From Haliotis asinina (Eukaryota > Mollusca > Gastropoda > Lepetellida > Haliotidae): a stretch of 64,000 nucleotides of DNA. The translations under genes were made by a program, and so were the position numbers. How positions within the stretch are numbered: position 1 is the stretch's first letter; each line of letters opens with the position of its first letter. The stretch spans positions 23,069,118 through 23,133,117 of the forward strand of contig NC_090280.1 of the NCBI RefSeq assembly GCF_037392515.1, read 5' to 3'. Of this stretch, positions 23,046 to 34,103 are shown piece by piece. The notes below the pieces were generated by a model. It searched no databases. It was given only the letters and a program-made list of their open reading frames with translations, and was not told the DNA's origin.

Positions 23046-24733
23046 ACTGATGCAAACTCTTGTCAGTTTCAAGTCCTGCTTTGTACTTGGACGAATGACA
23101 GATTCCAGCCACGCAGTAGTTTACCATCTCTACTGACATGATTTTTGACTGGATCGAGCGCAAATTCAGAGAATTCATGTGTTTTCCAAACCCAACATCT
23201 CTATATACATTCTTCATGGATAACGACTTGTTTTAGTGTGTATGATTTTGTTTGACAACATTATATGAATCCATACTGAAACGACGCATCAAGTACACAA
23301 AAAGAAGTTGTTATCCATAAAGAATCTTACTTTCTTGTGACTCGCTATACTTCTAAAATGCCCATCAAACAGATCATCTGTCTGTACACACAATGAACCC
23401 TCAGCATATCAGCAAATGAAAAAGCCAATCAGAAGCCGTCGTTACTCCTGAGTGCACATCCAGGTGCTAAGACTGGGTTCGGTCTCCCGAGGACTTCGTT
23501 TCGGGGGAAGTAAGTCCAAGTACAACATATTGCACTTTTGAATCGCGATTGTACACTTATAATTTTGTTTATTTCTTTTTTGTAAAAGCAGCAATGTATA
23601 TTACATATCATGAATAAGTGATGAATGTGTTTTAATTATGTTTGATTTTTTGGTTGCATGTGACCTTTAATCATTGAACACAACAGGTATTAATATGCTT
23701 GTAAACCAAATAAAACTCAGCACTCGGAATATCATTTAACAAATAGTAGTAGTTCGTGTTTGGTACTATTTTCTCTATCCTATAAGTATGAATACATTTG
23801 ACCAGTGTATGGCACTTACACGAGGTTATTGCATACGTTGACTGTGCGGATGCTGGCCATGGATGTGTGGACACAGTCCCGTATCACCCACAAGATAGGT
23901 TTCGTTGTACAATATTTTTAGTATATTCTAATTCAGCTTAGTATGTAACACGACTTCTGACTGGTCAATGCTATGAATTTCCGACCGTATAATCAGCATA
24001 TACGGCAGCAATTTGAAAACCGATTAACCAAAACCTTTGAATGAATCCCAACACTGTCAGGGTAACGCTGTTTTTTCATATTTTGTATACATTTGCAGAA
24101 GCACTAGGTCAGTTAACTCACCTATCCCACAAAAAATGGATGGAAAGACAGCGCAGTATCATAAATTTTGTTGTAAGATCAAACAATTTACTTGCAACGG
24201 GCTGTTCACCCATCATTGTTAGATCATGGAACAAGATTCATGACGTCATTATAGAGTGTCACGTCAACCACTATAACGTCATTTGACTAAAGAACTGTAA
24301 CGGTCCGTCGGTAAGGAATCAAAGGACCATTATCATTTACAGCGGTCCGCTCATTTCTGATAACCAGAGGGCGGTTTCATGTTAATTCCATTTTATTTTA
24401 ACTGTAACACTATGATTTATTCATCATAGTCAGGCTTAGTCAGTGTGAACATAACAACCGTGCTGAAGGGAACTAATTTGTCTGGTGATTGTCTTAGTTC
24501 ATGGAGTGATATGATTAACCTTTGAGCTAGGGGAACTTTGACCTGATTTAAAAATATAATTTTGTTTTCACTAAAACCAGCATAATACGAGTTGAATTAG
24601 AATTGGGATAATGTACTGTGGTTGACGAATTAGGGACGTAATTAAGTTATATAACCTGCGGTACACATCCCCAGTCCGTCAAACACAGTACAGTTATCCC
24701 CTCTTTTCACCATTAGGCCACATGTTATTTTAA
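23046..24733. other. Unit 1 intron, no gene seen
   Basis: No conserved coding signal. Frames on both strands are short and unrelated to known domains I recognise. Confidence 0.5.
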
Positions 24734-24864
24734 GGTAACGCTATTTTTCAGGGCATATCATTTGCGAAAGCCCGAGGTCTTTCACAAAATGCCCGACGAA
24801 GGATCGCAGTTAGAAAGGACCGAGGGATCCTGTAAATGATAATGCCCTGACAATTAGCGTTACC
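24734..24864. repeat. Foldback element, 131-bp imperfect palindrome
   Basis: GGTAACGCTA...CAGGGCAT..CATTT pairs with AAATGA..ATGCCCTG...TAGCGTTACC. Inner arms CGAGGTCTTTC / GAAAGGACCGAG also pair. MITE-like. Confidence 0.75.
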
Positions 24865-25914
24865 GTTATTATAGCTATAATAAATATAATTTTAGTAAAA
24901 AAGAACACAAGCAACGCCATCGGTTTAGAAGCATTTACTGCTAACAACAAACGACGAAGATCAATGACACACATTTTACAAATATAGACACGACATAGAA
25001 CAACACAGATGACGTCACTGTTTTCAGTGCTCAACAACGTTAGCCTTCCAGTCGATATTTTTATTGCTGTATGTTGTAATTTATGGAACGATTGTGATGG
25101 TTGGCACAAGCAAGAAAGTGCATGATGACACATGTGTATGTGACGAATGTGATCATTATATTGTCAATAATGAGCTCAGGTTCAAACGAGCCGTAGGTGA
25201 TTGAACTTCAACTGCTGAGCTACTTATGACGTCACCTAACAACGGGATGGATAATGACCCTCATCAAGCATTTTACAGGCATTAGCAAGCTACATTGACC
25301 GCTCATTTCCGATAACGTGCGATAATAATTCTATCCATTTCAGCTCTAAAACTCTTTACGCAACGTTCATTTTGTTGATCACTGTAAACATGTAATCACG
25401 AAAGTGACCTGTGTTATATTGCATGGCGTAATACATGTATACGCCCTCTGTTTATTATGAAGGCATGTTCATCAGATGTGTTTTAATATTATGTACATAG
25501 TGTATATTATTGTTATTACAGGGTGTGTTCTTCCCGAAATATATGGAAATAAACAGGTATCTCACACATAACCCCTAGTCTGTGGTTAATAAGACTTTGG
25601 AACTTATGGCTACCACAGGAAAACTAATATTTACGAAACAAATGTATTTCTATTTCTTTGAATGTGGAGACAAAAGATTAATGCAAGGCAGGGTGTTTTG
25701 TAGTCAGGCTGGAGCAGAAGAAAATATATTGATTAATATTTCATGGCCCATAGTGATGAAAATGGTGTCGAGTAAAACATTGGACACGCTCATTTTAGCC
25801 GATTGATACAATTTGGTGTGTTAGAATTTTGCTGGAACGTATATGTTAGCCTGGCATTAACGTTTTGCCTGTGAATATATACATTTTTGATTGTATACCC
25901 ATTTAAACTGAAAA
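24865..25914. other. Unit 1 intron, no gene seen
   Basis: No recognisable coding or RNA gene. Confidence 0.5.
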
Positions 25915-26165
25915 TGCGCTCAAGACAGAATAGACCTGAACCCGAGGAAAATCAAGACTTGCTTCATTTAGGGCTAAACCATTGCAGTGAGGGCTGGACA
26001 GTAGAGAAAGATAATGTCTTCAGGGACTGTGAGACAGACTAATGCTGGCCTCGTATGATATTACATAATGGAGAAACTCACTGGTCTGTGATTATTTCTG
26101 TGACTGCCGGTGTTGCTGCGACTAGCTCCGAACTGACGCGGCTTTAAGCATTATTCCATACACTA
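25915..26165 (-). repeat. Intronic dispersed repeat, copy 3 (reverse)
   Basis: Reverse complement matches 17990-18350 (GCATTAGTCTGTCTCACAGT, GGTTCAGGTCT). Confidence 0.6.
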
Positions 26166-26368
26166 CACACATGAACACACACAATGCACACATGTACACA
26201 CTCACTGCACACTAACACACACATATTCGGACCCATGTCGCTATATACCAGCATACGATAATTTCCTCCCCTCAGCTTTCACTATTGGCAATAGAAGGTT
26301 AAACAGCTATTCATTCCTGTTGGAGATGCATTGCAACAGTCAACCTTTATTCTTCATATACTACTCAC

Positions 26369-26710
26369 GTACTACAACGAGGACCTGTCTACATCCAGTA
26401 ACTTCCTACCTATTGGTTCCCTGACAGTAGTAAGTACCAGCGTCCTGTACAGTAACATTGTAGATGGTAAACCTCATCTGTCCGGTCTGTGATGGTGAGT
26501 CCTCCTCGGTGTATCTGATCCTGGTCCTGTACCCGCTGTTGAGCACTACACGGTGTGACTTGGGCTGGACCAGTAACAGTCTCTCAGCTACCGAACCATC
26601 CACCCATACATAATATATAAAGCTAACACTGTCTGGTTTCATGGTCATGGTAACATCTTCGCCAACACGTGTAACAGTGTATGGGTATCCAGTTGTCATG
26701 GAGGCAAGAC
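26369..26710 (-). pseudogene. V-like Ig exon, copy 2 (unit 1), nonsense codon
   Basis: 342 nt, acceptor GAGTGCAG, donor GTGAGT. Encodes GYPYTVTRVGEDVTMTM and DAGTYYCQGTNR, then TAG where the other copies have CAG (Gln). Four residues before GYRTRIRY are also missing. The F-strand cysteine is kept. Confidence 0.8.
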
Positions 26711-26959
26711 CTGCACTCAAAACAAATAATACTCACTCGGTTGACATAAATATTGAAGCACATTATTTAAGCCTGCTCCATATAATACAAGTTCACAGAT
26801 ACATACCACATATACAGGCACGCAAACGAAATGTAAGTCACAAATTAAAGCGTCAAAATATGAAGCAATACTATTTTCATAGAAAACACTGGTCACTTAT
26901 AAAAAGTCATGTAAAGCTCAGGATAATTCAAATGCTCTTTTCAGCTAGCACATACATAC

Positions 26960-27002
26960 CACACACATGTAAGCCCCAAAACAGAATGTGAGTCACAGAC
27001 AT
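26960..27002 (-). CDS. Signal-peptide exon, unit 1
   Basis: 43 coding nt, ATG intact, donor GGTATGTATG. Encodes MSVTHILFWGLHVC. Confidence 0.7.
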
Positions 27003-27072
27003 GTCTACTGGCGTGGTAAATTCATACTGACACATCACGCACTTTGACATTTGTTTTTAAGCGTTGAAATAT

Positions 27073-27098
27073 TTAGTTTCGCTGGATAATATTTCCCT
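27073..27098 (-). promoter_or_regulatory. Conserved upstream element, unit 1
   Basis: Minus strand AGGGAAATATTATCCAGCGA then AACTAA, 71 nt before the ATG. Same element as at 4404, 43095 and 47281. Confidence 0.4.
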
Positions 27099-27245
27099 AA
27101 AAAAGCGGGTAACTTCCCGTTGAATTTTAACCTATGTTTACGTGCGCTTAACGTTACATAGTCAGTAATGAGTTGTTTACATTCATATCCACAGACAAAT
27201 AATGTTGGTGACAGATTACTCACAAAACTGCTTTTGTTAAGTATT

Positions 27246-27368
27246 ATTGCAGCTATATGGCGCCGGTTTGTATATAATCGAGTCTGGAATAGAGAATCCA
27301 GTGATCAATAGCATGAGCATCGACTGCTCAACCAAGTCAACTAGTCACCCGATCCCGTTAGTCAGACA
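27246..27368 (+). mobile_element. Gastropod SINE-like repeat, partial
   Basis: Orthologue of 4572-4727 and 47440-47593, with a further internal deletion. Confidence 0.7.
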
Positions 27369-28362
27369 GATCGTTGTATTGGTTATGGGGTCATGTTTGC
27401 CTGTACAGTTTACAAATCATCTAAGAATGGTCAAAATATGGGTATAGAAAGGTTGATCGATGTTTGAAGATATTGTGAGGGAATACAGTGGTTATATTGA
27501 ACATTCGGCAGGAACAGTTAGTTGTCCATAATGAACATTTTGTAGCAGTGAAAACTATTCATCTCGTATATCCTGTTTTTTTCCTAACAAATGAAAAAAA
27601 TAGGGTTGTATGTTTGAGTTTGTGCCGACCATCACAGTGTGAACGGTAAAATTCTGTTATTGGTGTATCATCGTCATTCCTATATATGTTGACTTTGAAT
27701 TGGTTGTGGGATGCTCTATATTTACAAAATCCCTGGATCAAATGATGAGTTCTAGTTTCGAGCGTAATAATGTTCATTCATTAACAACAACTTGAAACAG
27801 AACTTACTCACTTTTATTTGGGTACGTGGAGTTCCTTCTTATTATTGAAAATTCTAAATACAGACAAACAGACTTTATACGCTTGTTGAACCAGTATCGA
27901 TGAAAATATTATACTGAGATATTTATAATATGTCACTAACAGTCACTCACAATGATGACGTCGTTATGGAGCACAACAATAGCTGATGTGTCGAGATTCA
28001 GCTCCAAACCCACTGGGGCAAAACGATTCCAGAAAATTCAGTTGTCTTTGGAGACCATAGATGATGTTACATAGACTTACAACTAGGAAATGAGTTAAAT
28101 GGCGTACAAGCTATATTCAATCCAGAACGTTCATGTGTTAAGCCTTGAGTCGACGAACGGATTATGTATTCTTAGCCAATATCTATTGTCTATCTAATTA
28201 GCACATGAACTGAATCCACATGTAAACCTAATATCTACTTTTGTCCAGAGATGATTCAACCGTTTTCATTATGGTTTGCCTAAAGGAACACGCATTTTAA
28301 GCGAAATGTCTCGAGTGCGTGCCACTGTATACGTATTTGGGTATTACTTGCTTCTCCGACTA
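27369..28362. other. Intergenic, duplicated flank
   Basis: Aligns in patches to 4740-5460 and 47600-48950. No gene seen. Confidence 0.5.
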
Positions 28363-28602
28363 GTGAAGGTTCGGGGTAGAATAGACCTTCAGCAACCCAT
28401 GCTTGCCATAAAAGGCGACTAACGGGATCGGAGGGTCAGGCTCGCTGACTTGGTTGACATACGTCATCGGTTCCCAATTGCGCAGATCGATGCTCACATT
28501 GTTGGTCACTGGATTGTCTGATCCAGACTCGACTATTTACAGACCACCATCATATAGCTGGATTATTGCTGAGTGCGGCGTAAAACTAAACTCACTCACT
28601 CG
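28363..28602 (-). mobile_element. Gastropod SINE-like repeat, full length, reverse
   Basis: Reverse complement runs from GAGTGAGTGAGTTTAGTTTTACGCC-type head to AGGCCTATTCTACCCCGAAC. It is absent from the aligned site near 49060 in the next unit, so it is a later insertion. Confidence 0.85.
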
Positions 28603-29121
28603 TTTGCTTCTCCTAATATGTTTTCGTAGTATAAGCAGATTTGTTGTGTTATTGAAAAGTGGAGATATTAAAACTAACTGACCATGCTTCTCAGTCTTAA
28701 ACATGTCAAAGTTCACACTGGTAACGAGTATCCGGGCCCAGTATCTCTAAAGCTAATAGAACCAAGGCGTTGTACGTTTATCTGTTTTGAATGGATATAT
28801 CCCAGGGTCAAATCCCCTACCACATATGCCCGTGGAATGCTTGCGACTGACTATCGTCCAAACTAATCTCAAGTTCACAATAGTAAGTGTTATATGTGTA
28901 CGCGATTATCTGCGATAGCTAGAACAGAACAGAATACGAATAACAGTCGCAACTTAAGGGGTGTAGTAAATTCAGTCAGGTATGTAACGTTGCTTCCTTC
29001 TGGTTCGATAAATGTTTACTACTGCTATTCTATTTTAACTTCAATCTAACGGACATCGCTTTACTATTTGTTTCCCTTGGCACTACCTTCACGTTGATGT
29101 GCAACGGTGCAACCTCTACCA

Positions 29122-29985
29122 AAGTCAAAAAGCTTATTGTACAAACGACATCCGGCTCATATACATATCATACTGTTTCACACGGGAATGACACATTCTT
29201 TAAAGACTTTGTTACTTTTAACTAGTGCATTTTTATTATAATAATGTATAGTGAAAGGTTTGATATCTGAGGTTCGTTCTTAGTCCTTATCAAATGATTT
29301 GTAATATATTTCTTTCGAAGATCACTATAAAATGGACAGACGCACACAGAGTGAATTTCATTTCCTAGTTGTATATGCATAACTGACATATTCGTTCCGA
29401 TTTTGCAATGAACAATTTTCTTCCCTCATTTTCGACATGGTCTAATGAACCTAGCCGATATTAGATAAAATGGTTCCCTACAGTTTCCGGCGTGAGTACT
29501 GATGAAAGAAATTCCGGTTGAAATAAAGTCTTGAACGTGTTGTAATAGGCATAACATGAACTATCTTCCAAAGTTGAATGCCCCTCGAGCTAAATATATC
29601 TACAGACCGAGTTCAAAATTCTTTGTGAAACATGTCTACACTTCCAACTGATTCACAAAACCATATACAACCATAGCCATGGACAAATAGAAGATTCCTT
29701 ACACGCGATACCTGTGTAATTTCCCCCATGTTATCTGAATGTAAAATCACGTTGTAGCTATACTGGGAAGACGGTGTCCATGCATATGGAGAAGTTTGAA
29801 CCAGTGTTTTAAACATCTGGGAATTAATATATATTGGCTTTCTCCCACATTCACCATGCACCATACAATTTGGTGAAGAGGAGCCAACACTAAGAACTTT
29901 TTGAGATGCTAATAAATGAATCTTCTCCAAACATTCATACCGCTGGAATCCCCATACCTCTGAGTCGTATGATAAAGTTGGTTGT
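29122..29985 (-). mobile_element. LINE fragment, present only in this unit
   Basis: The minus frame 29999..29613 reads PTLSYDSEVWGFQRYECLEK, then SPNCMVHGECGRKPIYINSQ. These are typical of the post-RT C-terminal region of LINE ORF2. The paralogous site near 49610 lacks the block, which supports insertion of a 5'-truncated element. Exact ends are uncertain by about 10 nt. Confidence 0.6.
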
Positions 29986-29989
29986 ATAA

Positions 29990-31400
29990 TATGGCTCACG
30001 TATTCTGCATTACTGTTTAAGAAAGTTCATTTAATACGGTTAACGCTACGTTGTTTTGTGAAAATGTAGGTTGAGTGAACGTCCACCGTGCTGATGTGTG
30101 AGTATTAACTGAACCGTTGCTTTACCTGTATACTTTTGAATGTTATCGAGACCAATGTAGTATCTGTAACAAATCTACATGTGATGTTTATGTTAGCGGA
30201 TTGCTCATTGTAAACCATTCTATTAATGGCTACGTAGCACATCATTCAGCTGCTGGTCTGATGCTGGTTTATGTACGAGGGAATATGAAAAAGGTTCTAA
30301 TTATCATCAAGACGTTTTCAGGGTAGAAAATCCATTTTTGATTTTTGGACCTTAAGACTTCTTTACACTGTCACCATCCACAGTAACATATTCTCCCAGC
30401 ATTTCTTGACCTTGTGCAGACCTCTTAAATAGACCCCCTAATTTCATGTAAACACTCCGTCTCTTCAATGACCTCAAAGGTATCATCATAATGGTGTCCA
30501 CATCTTGGCTCATTTGTCAGGGACATATGTTCAGTTTGAAAATTCCGTTTTACATCTCACAAGTATCAAAAGATGGACTGTCTTCATCATAAACAGATTT
30601 CATCTCCTTTTGATTCTGTCGGGCAGTGCAACCATTCAATTGCAAAAGGTTGATAACACTGCATGACTCAATCTTCTGGAAACATGGGGTTACTTGTGTT
30701 TAGGATGAACTACAAGAAGAATTCATAAAGTGAAGCAAGACGTTACTGGTCCATTAATTAGATAGGGATTACTGATATTGCCTTGTCGTTTTCAGCACAA
30801 TTTACAATAAATTCCTGGCGATAAAATTATTCTTATTTTACTAAATGAGTCTGAGGTTTGCTGAGTTAGAGAGCGTAACAACTATACAAACCATTCACAT
30901 CTTTGTATGTAGAAGCTTTCGTGGAGTGAAGACATTGACACCAACCTACACAGTATTGGGTATATGTGGCAGAAATCCTTTGTTTATTCTTACATTTAAA
31001 TGTTTCATGAAATATTGAATTAAAGTATTATATGTACCTGATTTAAAATAGCATATTTAATGCAAGTGGCAAGAATACAATGTTCGCTTGAACCGGACTG
31101 TCACTCCCCTCTCTTCTGCAGTTCTAAACCTAGAAGTTATACTTTCTGAAAGGGTACTTTTGGCAGCATACCTCAAGTAACTAACAATTGCAAAATCCCA
31201 TAGGAAGAGAAGTGTCAGACAGGAATTAAAGACAGGAAACAGAAAGCAGTGGTGGTACTAGAAGAGCATGTCTTTGATGACTGCACGTGTTAATGACAGA
31301 CTGGTAAATATGTGGAAACATGAAGCACTAGTAGTTGGAAACCATATTTTAAGAACCAGTATGTAATGACGTCTTCCTTCCTGGTCATTAACGATCTATT
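29990..31400. other. Intergenic, duplicated at 49620-50940
   Basis: No gene seen. The right part (from about 30840) is highly similar to 50380 onward. Confidence 0.5.
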
Positions 31401-31780
31401 ACGCCCAGCTCCATTGAAAACTGTCTCGTGCCTTTGTCCGATCTGAAACCACGTACAGTTAAAATCGTTTTCTGTGCCACAGTACAGAAATACACAGCTG
31501 TATCGTTTTCGAAGGGTGTTATTTCACATTCCATTTGTAACTTCAGCATTTATCATCCAAAACTGTGTACAACAGGAGATATGGATTGTGTCAGATCAGA
31601 CAACATCTCGTAGGAGATATCATTTTAACAGTAGATTTTGCACAAAGCCCTGACAATGCTATGACGTCATGAACTCGATAACGTCACAATGTTATGACAT
31701 CGATGCACCGGAAGTCTGATGGCAGTGCAGTCTTCAGACATGTACAGTTTTCACTGAAAACTAATCAAGAATGATTTTGG

Positions 31781-31963
31781 ATGATAAACAGAATCTCACT
31801 CTCGTGTTTACTGATATCAATTATATCAATACCCGTTGGTAAAGGTGAAAATATCCTTGCCAAGCCTCGGATATTTGTTACTTTATCAACTTGTGTTGAT
31901 ATATTTGATATCAGTAGACATTTCGATGAGATTCTCTATTTCTTTACACGAGTGGTTGACTGA
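31781..31963 (+). CDS. Small ORF with signal-like N-terminus, copy 1 (speculative)
   Basis: 60 codons starting MINRISLSCLLISIISIPVG, a basic-then-hydrophobic start resembling a signal peptide, with no recognised family. The copy at 51325-51507 encodes the identical protein; the three nucleotide differences are all synonymous (F, T, R). The nearby frame at 31428 has changed amino acids between copies. It could simply be chance within a recent duplication. Confidence 0.2.
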   Translation: MINRISLSCLLISIISIPVGKGENILAKPRIFVTLSTCVDIFDISRHFDEILYFFTRVVD

Positions 31964-32257
31964 TATCTGCATGAAACGGGTTGTTAACAGTTGTTCAAAT
32001 GTCAGCTGGTGTTAAGCTACAGATCACGATACTTCAGTCCTAAGACAAATACCTCCTGAGGAATACATTCTAGGCAGAGTGATACCAATACAGAAGTAGG
32101 CTAGCAGTAATGTGAATTCCTGTATAATGTGGGACATCTGTTTTAAGTAATCTGGTTGATCAAATTTGCAGCATTTAAAACTAAAGTAAAACTTTTAAAG
32201 CATTTATAGAAGACATAAAAACAACGATTTAACGATTTTTAACGATTCTTATTGAAT

Positions 32258-32330
32258 CGTGTGTGAGAGTGTTAGTCCGTGCGTGCGTGCGTGAGTGCGT
32301 GTGTGTCCACGCGCGCGTGTGCATGTATGT
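32258..32330 (+). repeat. (GTGC/GT)n microsatellite
   Basis: GTGCGTGCGTGCGTGAGTGCG followed by GT and GC alternation. Length differs from the paralogue at 51808-51878. Confidence 0.8.
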
Positions 32331-32530
32331 TGAGAATGGGTACTATATTTATGTAGAGTTTTATTTGAGGTGCTGACAATCAAAAGATCACAATCGGAAA
32401 CCGATCTGTTACTTATGATTTATGGAATTAAGAAATTGTGGAGCCTTAGCCGACAAGCCCATCCATTTAGCTCATGTGCAAATTACTATGTGCAATCCTA
32501 TTATGTGTGTAGTGTTTGATATATAGAGAA

Positions 32531-32664
32531 AACTAAACTATGTCCCATGTAATACCTTATTTATCAAACTAGTGAATGGTTTGGTATCTAAATCGCTTTC
32601 GCTCGTTAGATACCGATGCCATTCACGAGTTTTATAAATATGGTGTTACACGGGACACAGTTTC
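32531..32664. repeat. Foldback MITE-like palindrome, unit 2
   Basis: AACT..TGTCCCATGTAATACC...GAATGGTTTGGTATCTAA pairs with TTAGATACC..CCATTCAC...GGTGTTACACGGGACA..AGTT around a short loop. Copy at 52081-52214; unit 1 lacks it. Confidence 0.75.
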
Positions 32665-33072
32665 GTATTTTATTTATTACTCACCCGGCATTAGCAAAAT
32701 AATATCGAGCAAAGTACTTCTTTACTAGGAATTCCACGAGTGTGATGACACTAAGCTTTCCGAAAGTCAAGCAAGGTCTAATGCTATTGTGACCGAGGTA
32801 TTAGCACGTCATAACAATAAAACACTTTGACGTCATACGTACGCCATCACGCGATGTTATCACACAATGTGTAACTTTCTAAAATTACCTAACAGTGATA
32901 TCTACAACAGATGAATAATAAAATGTCGATCGGTGTGTTGAGAAAGCATAAGAGTTAAATCTTTCTGATAAAACAGGTTAAAGCTATATTGATTGAAAAA
33001 TTGTGTTTTCACATTATCGCTGTTGATGAAATATAACATAAGTTTCATGAAACGAAAATAAAAGGTTTTAAC

Positions 33073-33078
33073 TTTATT
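33073..33078 (-). terminator. Candidate poly(A) signal, unit 2
   Basis: Minus-strand AATTAATAAAGTT, about 850 nt after the stop codon. The intervening 3' UTR is mostly the 83-bp array. Confidence 0.45.
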
Positions 33079-33279
33079 AATTGAATAAGAATGTTGATGC
33101 TAAATCAGCGTTGTTAATATACTTTGATATACATCAGTTAAGCTCAGAGACCAATACCAGTACAATCCTCTGTTAAAAATGGCATCGTGGCAAACATTTC
33201 CTGTTGTTGGGTGATTAGTAAATGAAGTACTCTTGTTTTGGCAGCTGAAATGTTAGCTTGTTGAGATGTTAAACTGTAT

Positions 33280-34004
33280 AGGCTCTGTTGAAAAGTGAAA
33301 ACACGTGCTCATGTGGAACTGTACCGTCAGTTTAGGTTTCACCTAGTACTGTGGTCCTCTGTTGAGGAAGATGAAGGATGGAAAGACGTGTAGATGTGAA
33401 ACTGTACCGTCAGTTTAGGTTTCACCTAGTACTGTGGTCCTCTGTAGAGGAAGATGAAGGATGGAAAGACGTGTAGATGTGGAACTGTACCGTCAGTTTA
33501 GGTTTTACCTGGTACTGTGGTCCTCTGTTGAGGAAGATGAAGGATGGAGAGACGTGTAAGTGTGGAACTGTACCGTCAGTTTAGGTTTCACCTGGTACTG
33601 TGGTCCATTGATGAGGAAGATGAAGGATGGAGAGACGTGTAGACGTGGAACTGTACCGTCAGTTTAGGTTTCACCTAGTACTGTGGTCCTCTGTAGAGGA
33701 AGATAAAGGATGGAAAGACGTGTAGATGTGGAACTGTACCGTCAGTTTAGGTTTTACCTGGTACTGTGGTCCTCTGTTGAGGAAGATGAAGGATGGAGAG
33801 ACGTGTAGATGTGGAACTGTACCGTCAGTTTAGGTTTTAGCTGGTACTGTGGTCCTCTGTTGAGGAAGATGAAGGATGGAGAGACGTGTAAGTGTGGAAC
33901 TGTACCGTCAGTTTAGGTTTCACCTGGTACTGTGGTCCTCTGTTGAGGAAGATGAAGGATGGAGAGATGTGTAGATGTGGAACTGATCCCGCAGGAGTCG
34001 TTCG
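33280..34004 (-). repeat. 83-bp minisatellite, about 8 copies, unit 2
   Basis: Anchors at 33341, 33424, 33507, 33590, 33673, 33756, 33839 and 33922 are spaced exactly 83. The unit derives from the end of the receptor tail: FHIYTSLHPSSSSTEDHSTR, stop, then 20-odd nt of 3' UTR. Only the copy at 33922 is coding. Units 1 and 3 have about two copies. Confidence 0.9.
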
Positions 34005-34103
34005 TAATCGTATAGGGGTAAGACATCGTTGTTGGAAGCACGAGGTACATCACTGAAGTCATGGGATAACCTCTCTGCCATCACAGTGAGATATTCACCA
34101 AAT
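33920..34103 (-). CDS. Tail exon with ITAM, unit 2
   Basis: Acceptor TGATTACAG, phase 2, 61 codons with stop. Contains FGEYLTVMAERL, then YDYERLLRDQFHIYTSL: YxxL-x7-YxxL, matching the ITAM consensus. Ends HSTR-stop inside the first 83-bp repeat. Confidence 0.85.

Larger units (their letters stand above)
8936..27002 (-). pseudogene. Ig-ITAM receptor unit 1, probably a pseudogene
   Basis: Exons in order: 27002..26960 signal peptide; 26710..26369 V; 16353..16054 Ig III; 15494..15234 Ig II; 14071..13949 TM-a; 13026..13009; 12198..12177; 11771..11716 (YEEI); 11316..11295; 10957..10902 (YQEI); 10121..10005 TM-b; 9479..9464; 9119..8936 tail with stop. Phases agree throughout. Lesions: CAG to TAG in the V exon after GTNR; the acceptor of the first 22-nt microexon is CTG instead of CAG, and skipping it leads to an early stop; and the ITAM reads YELP instead of YERL. 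The V-to-III intron has swollen to 10 kb with repeats. Other exons are open, so decay may be recent or partial. Confidence 0.7.

Noticed and set aside
29613..29999. Host gene on the minus strand between units
   Set aside because: Matches the C-terminal region of LINE ORF2 proteins and is absent from the paralogous site.
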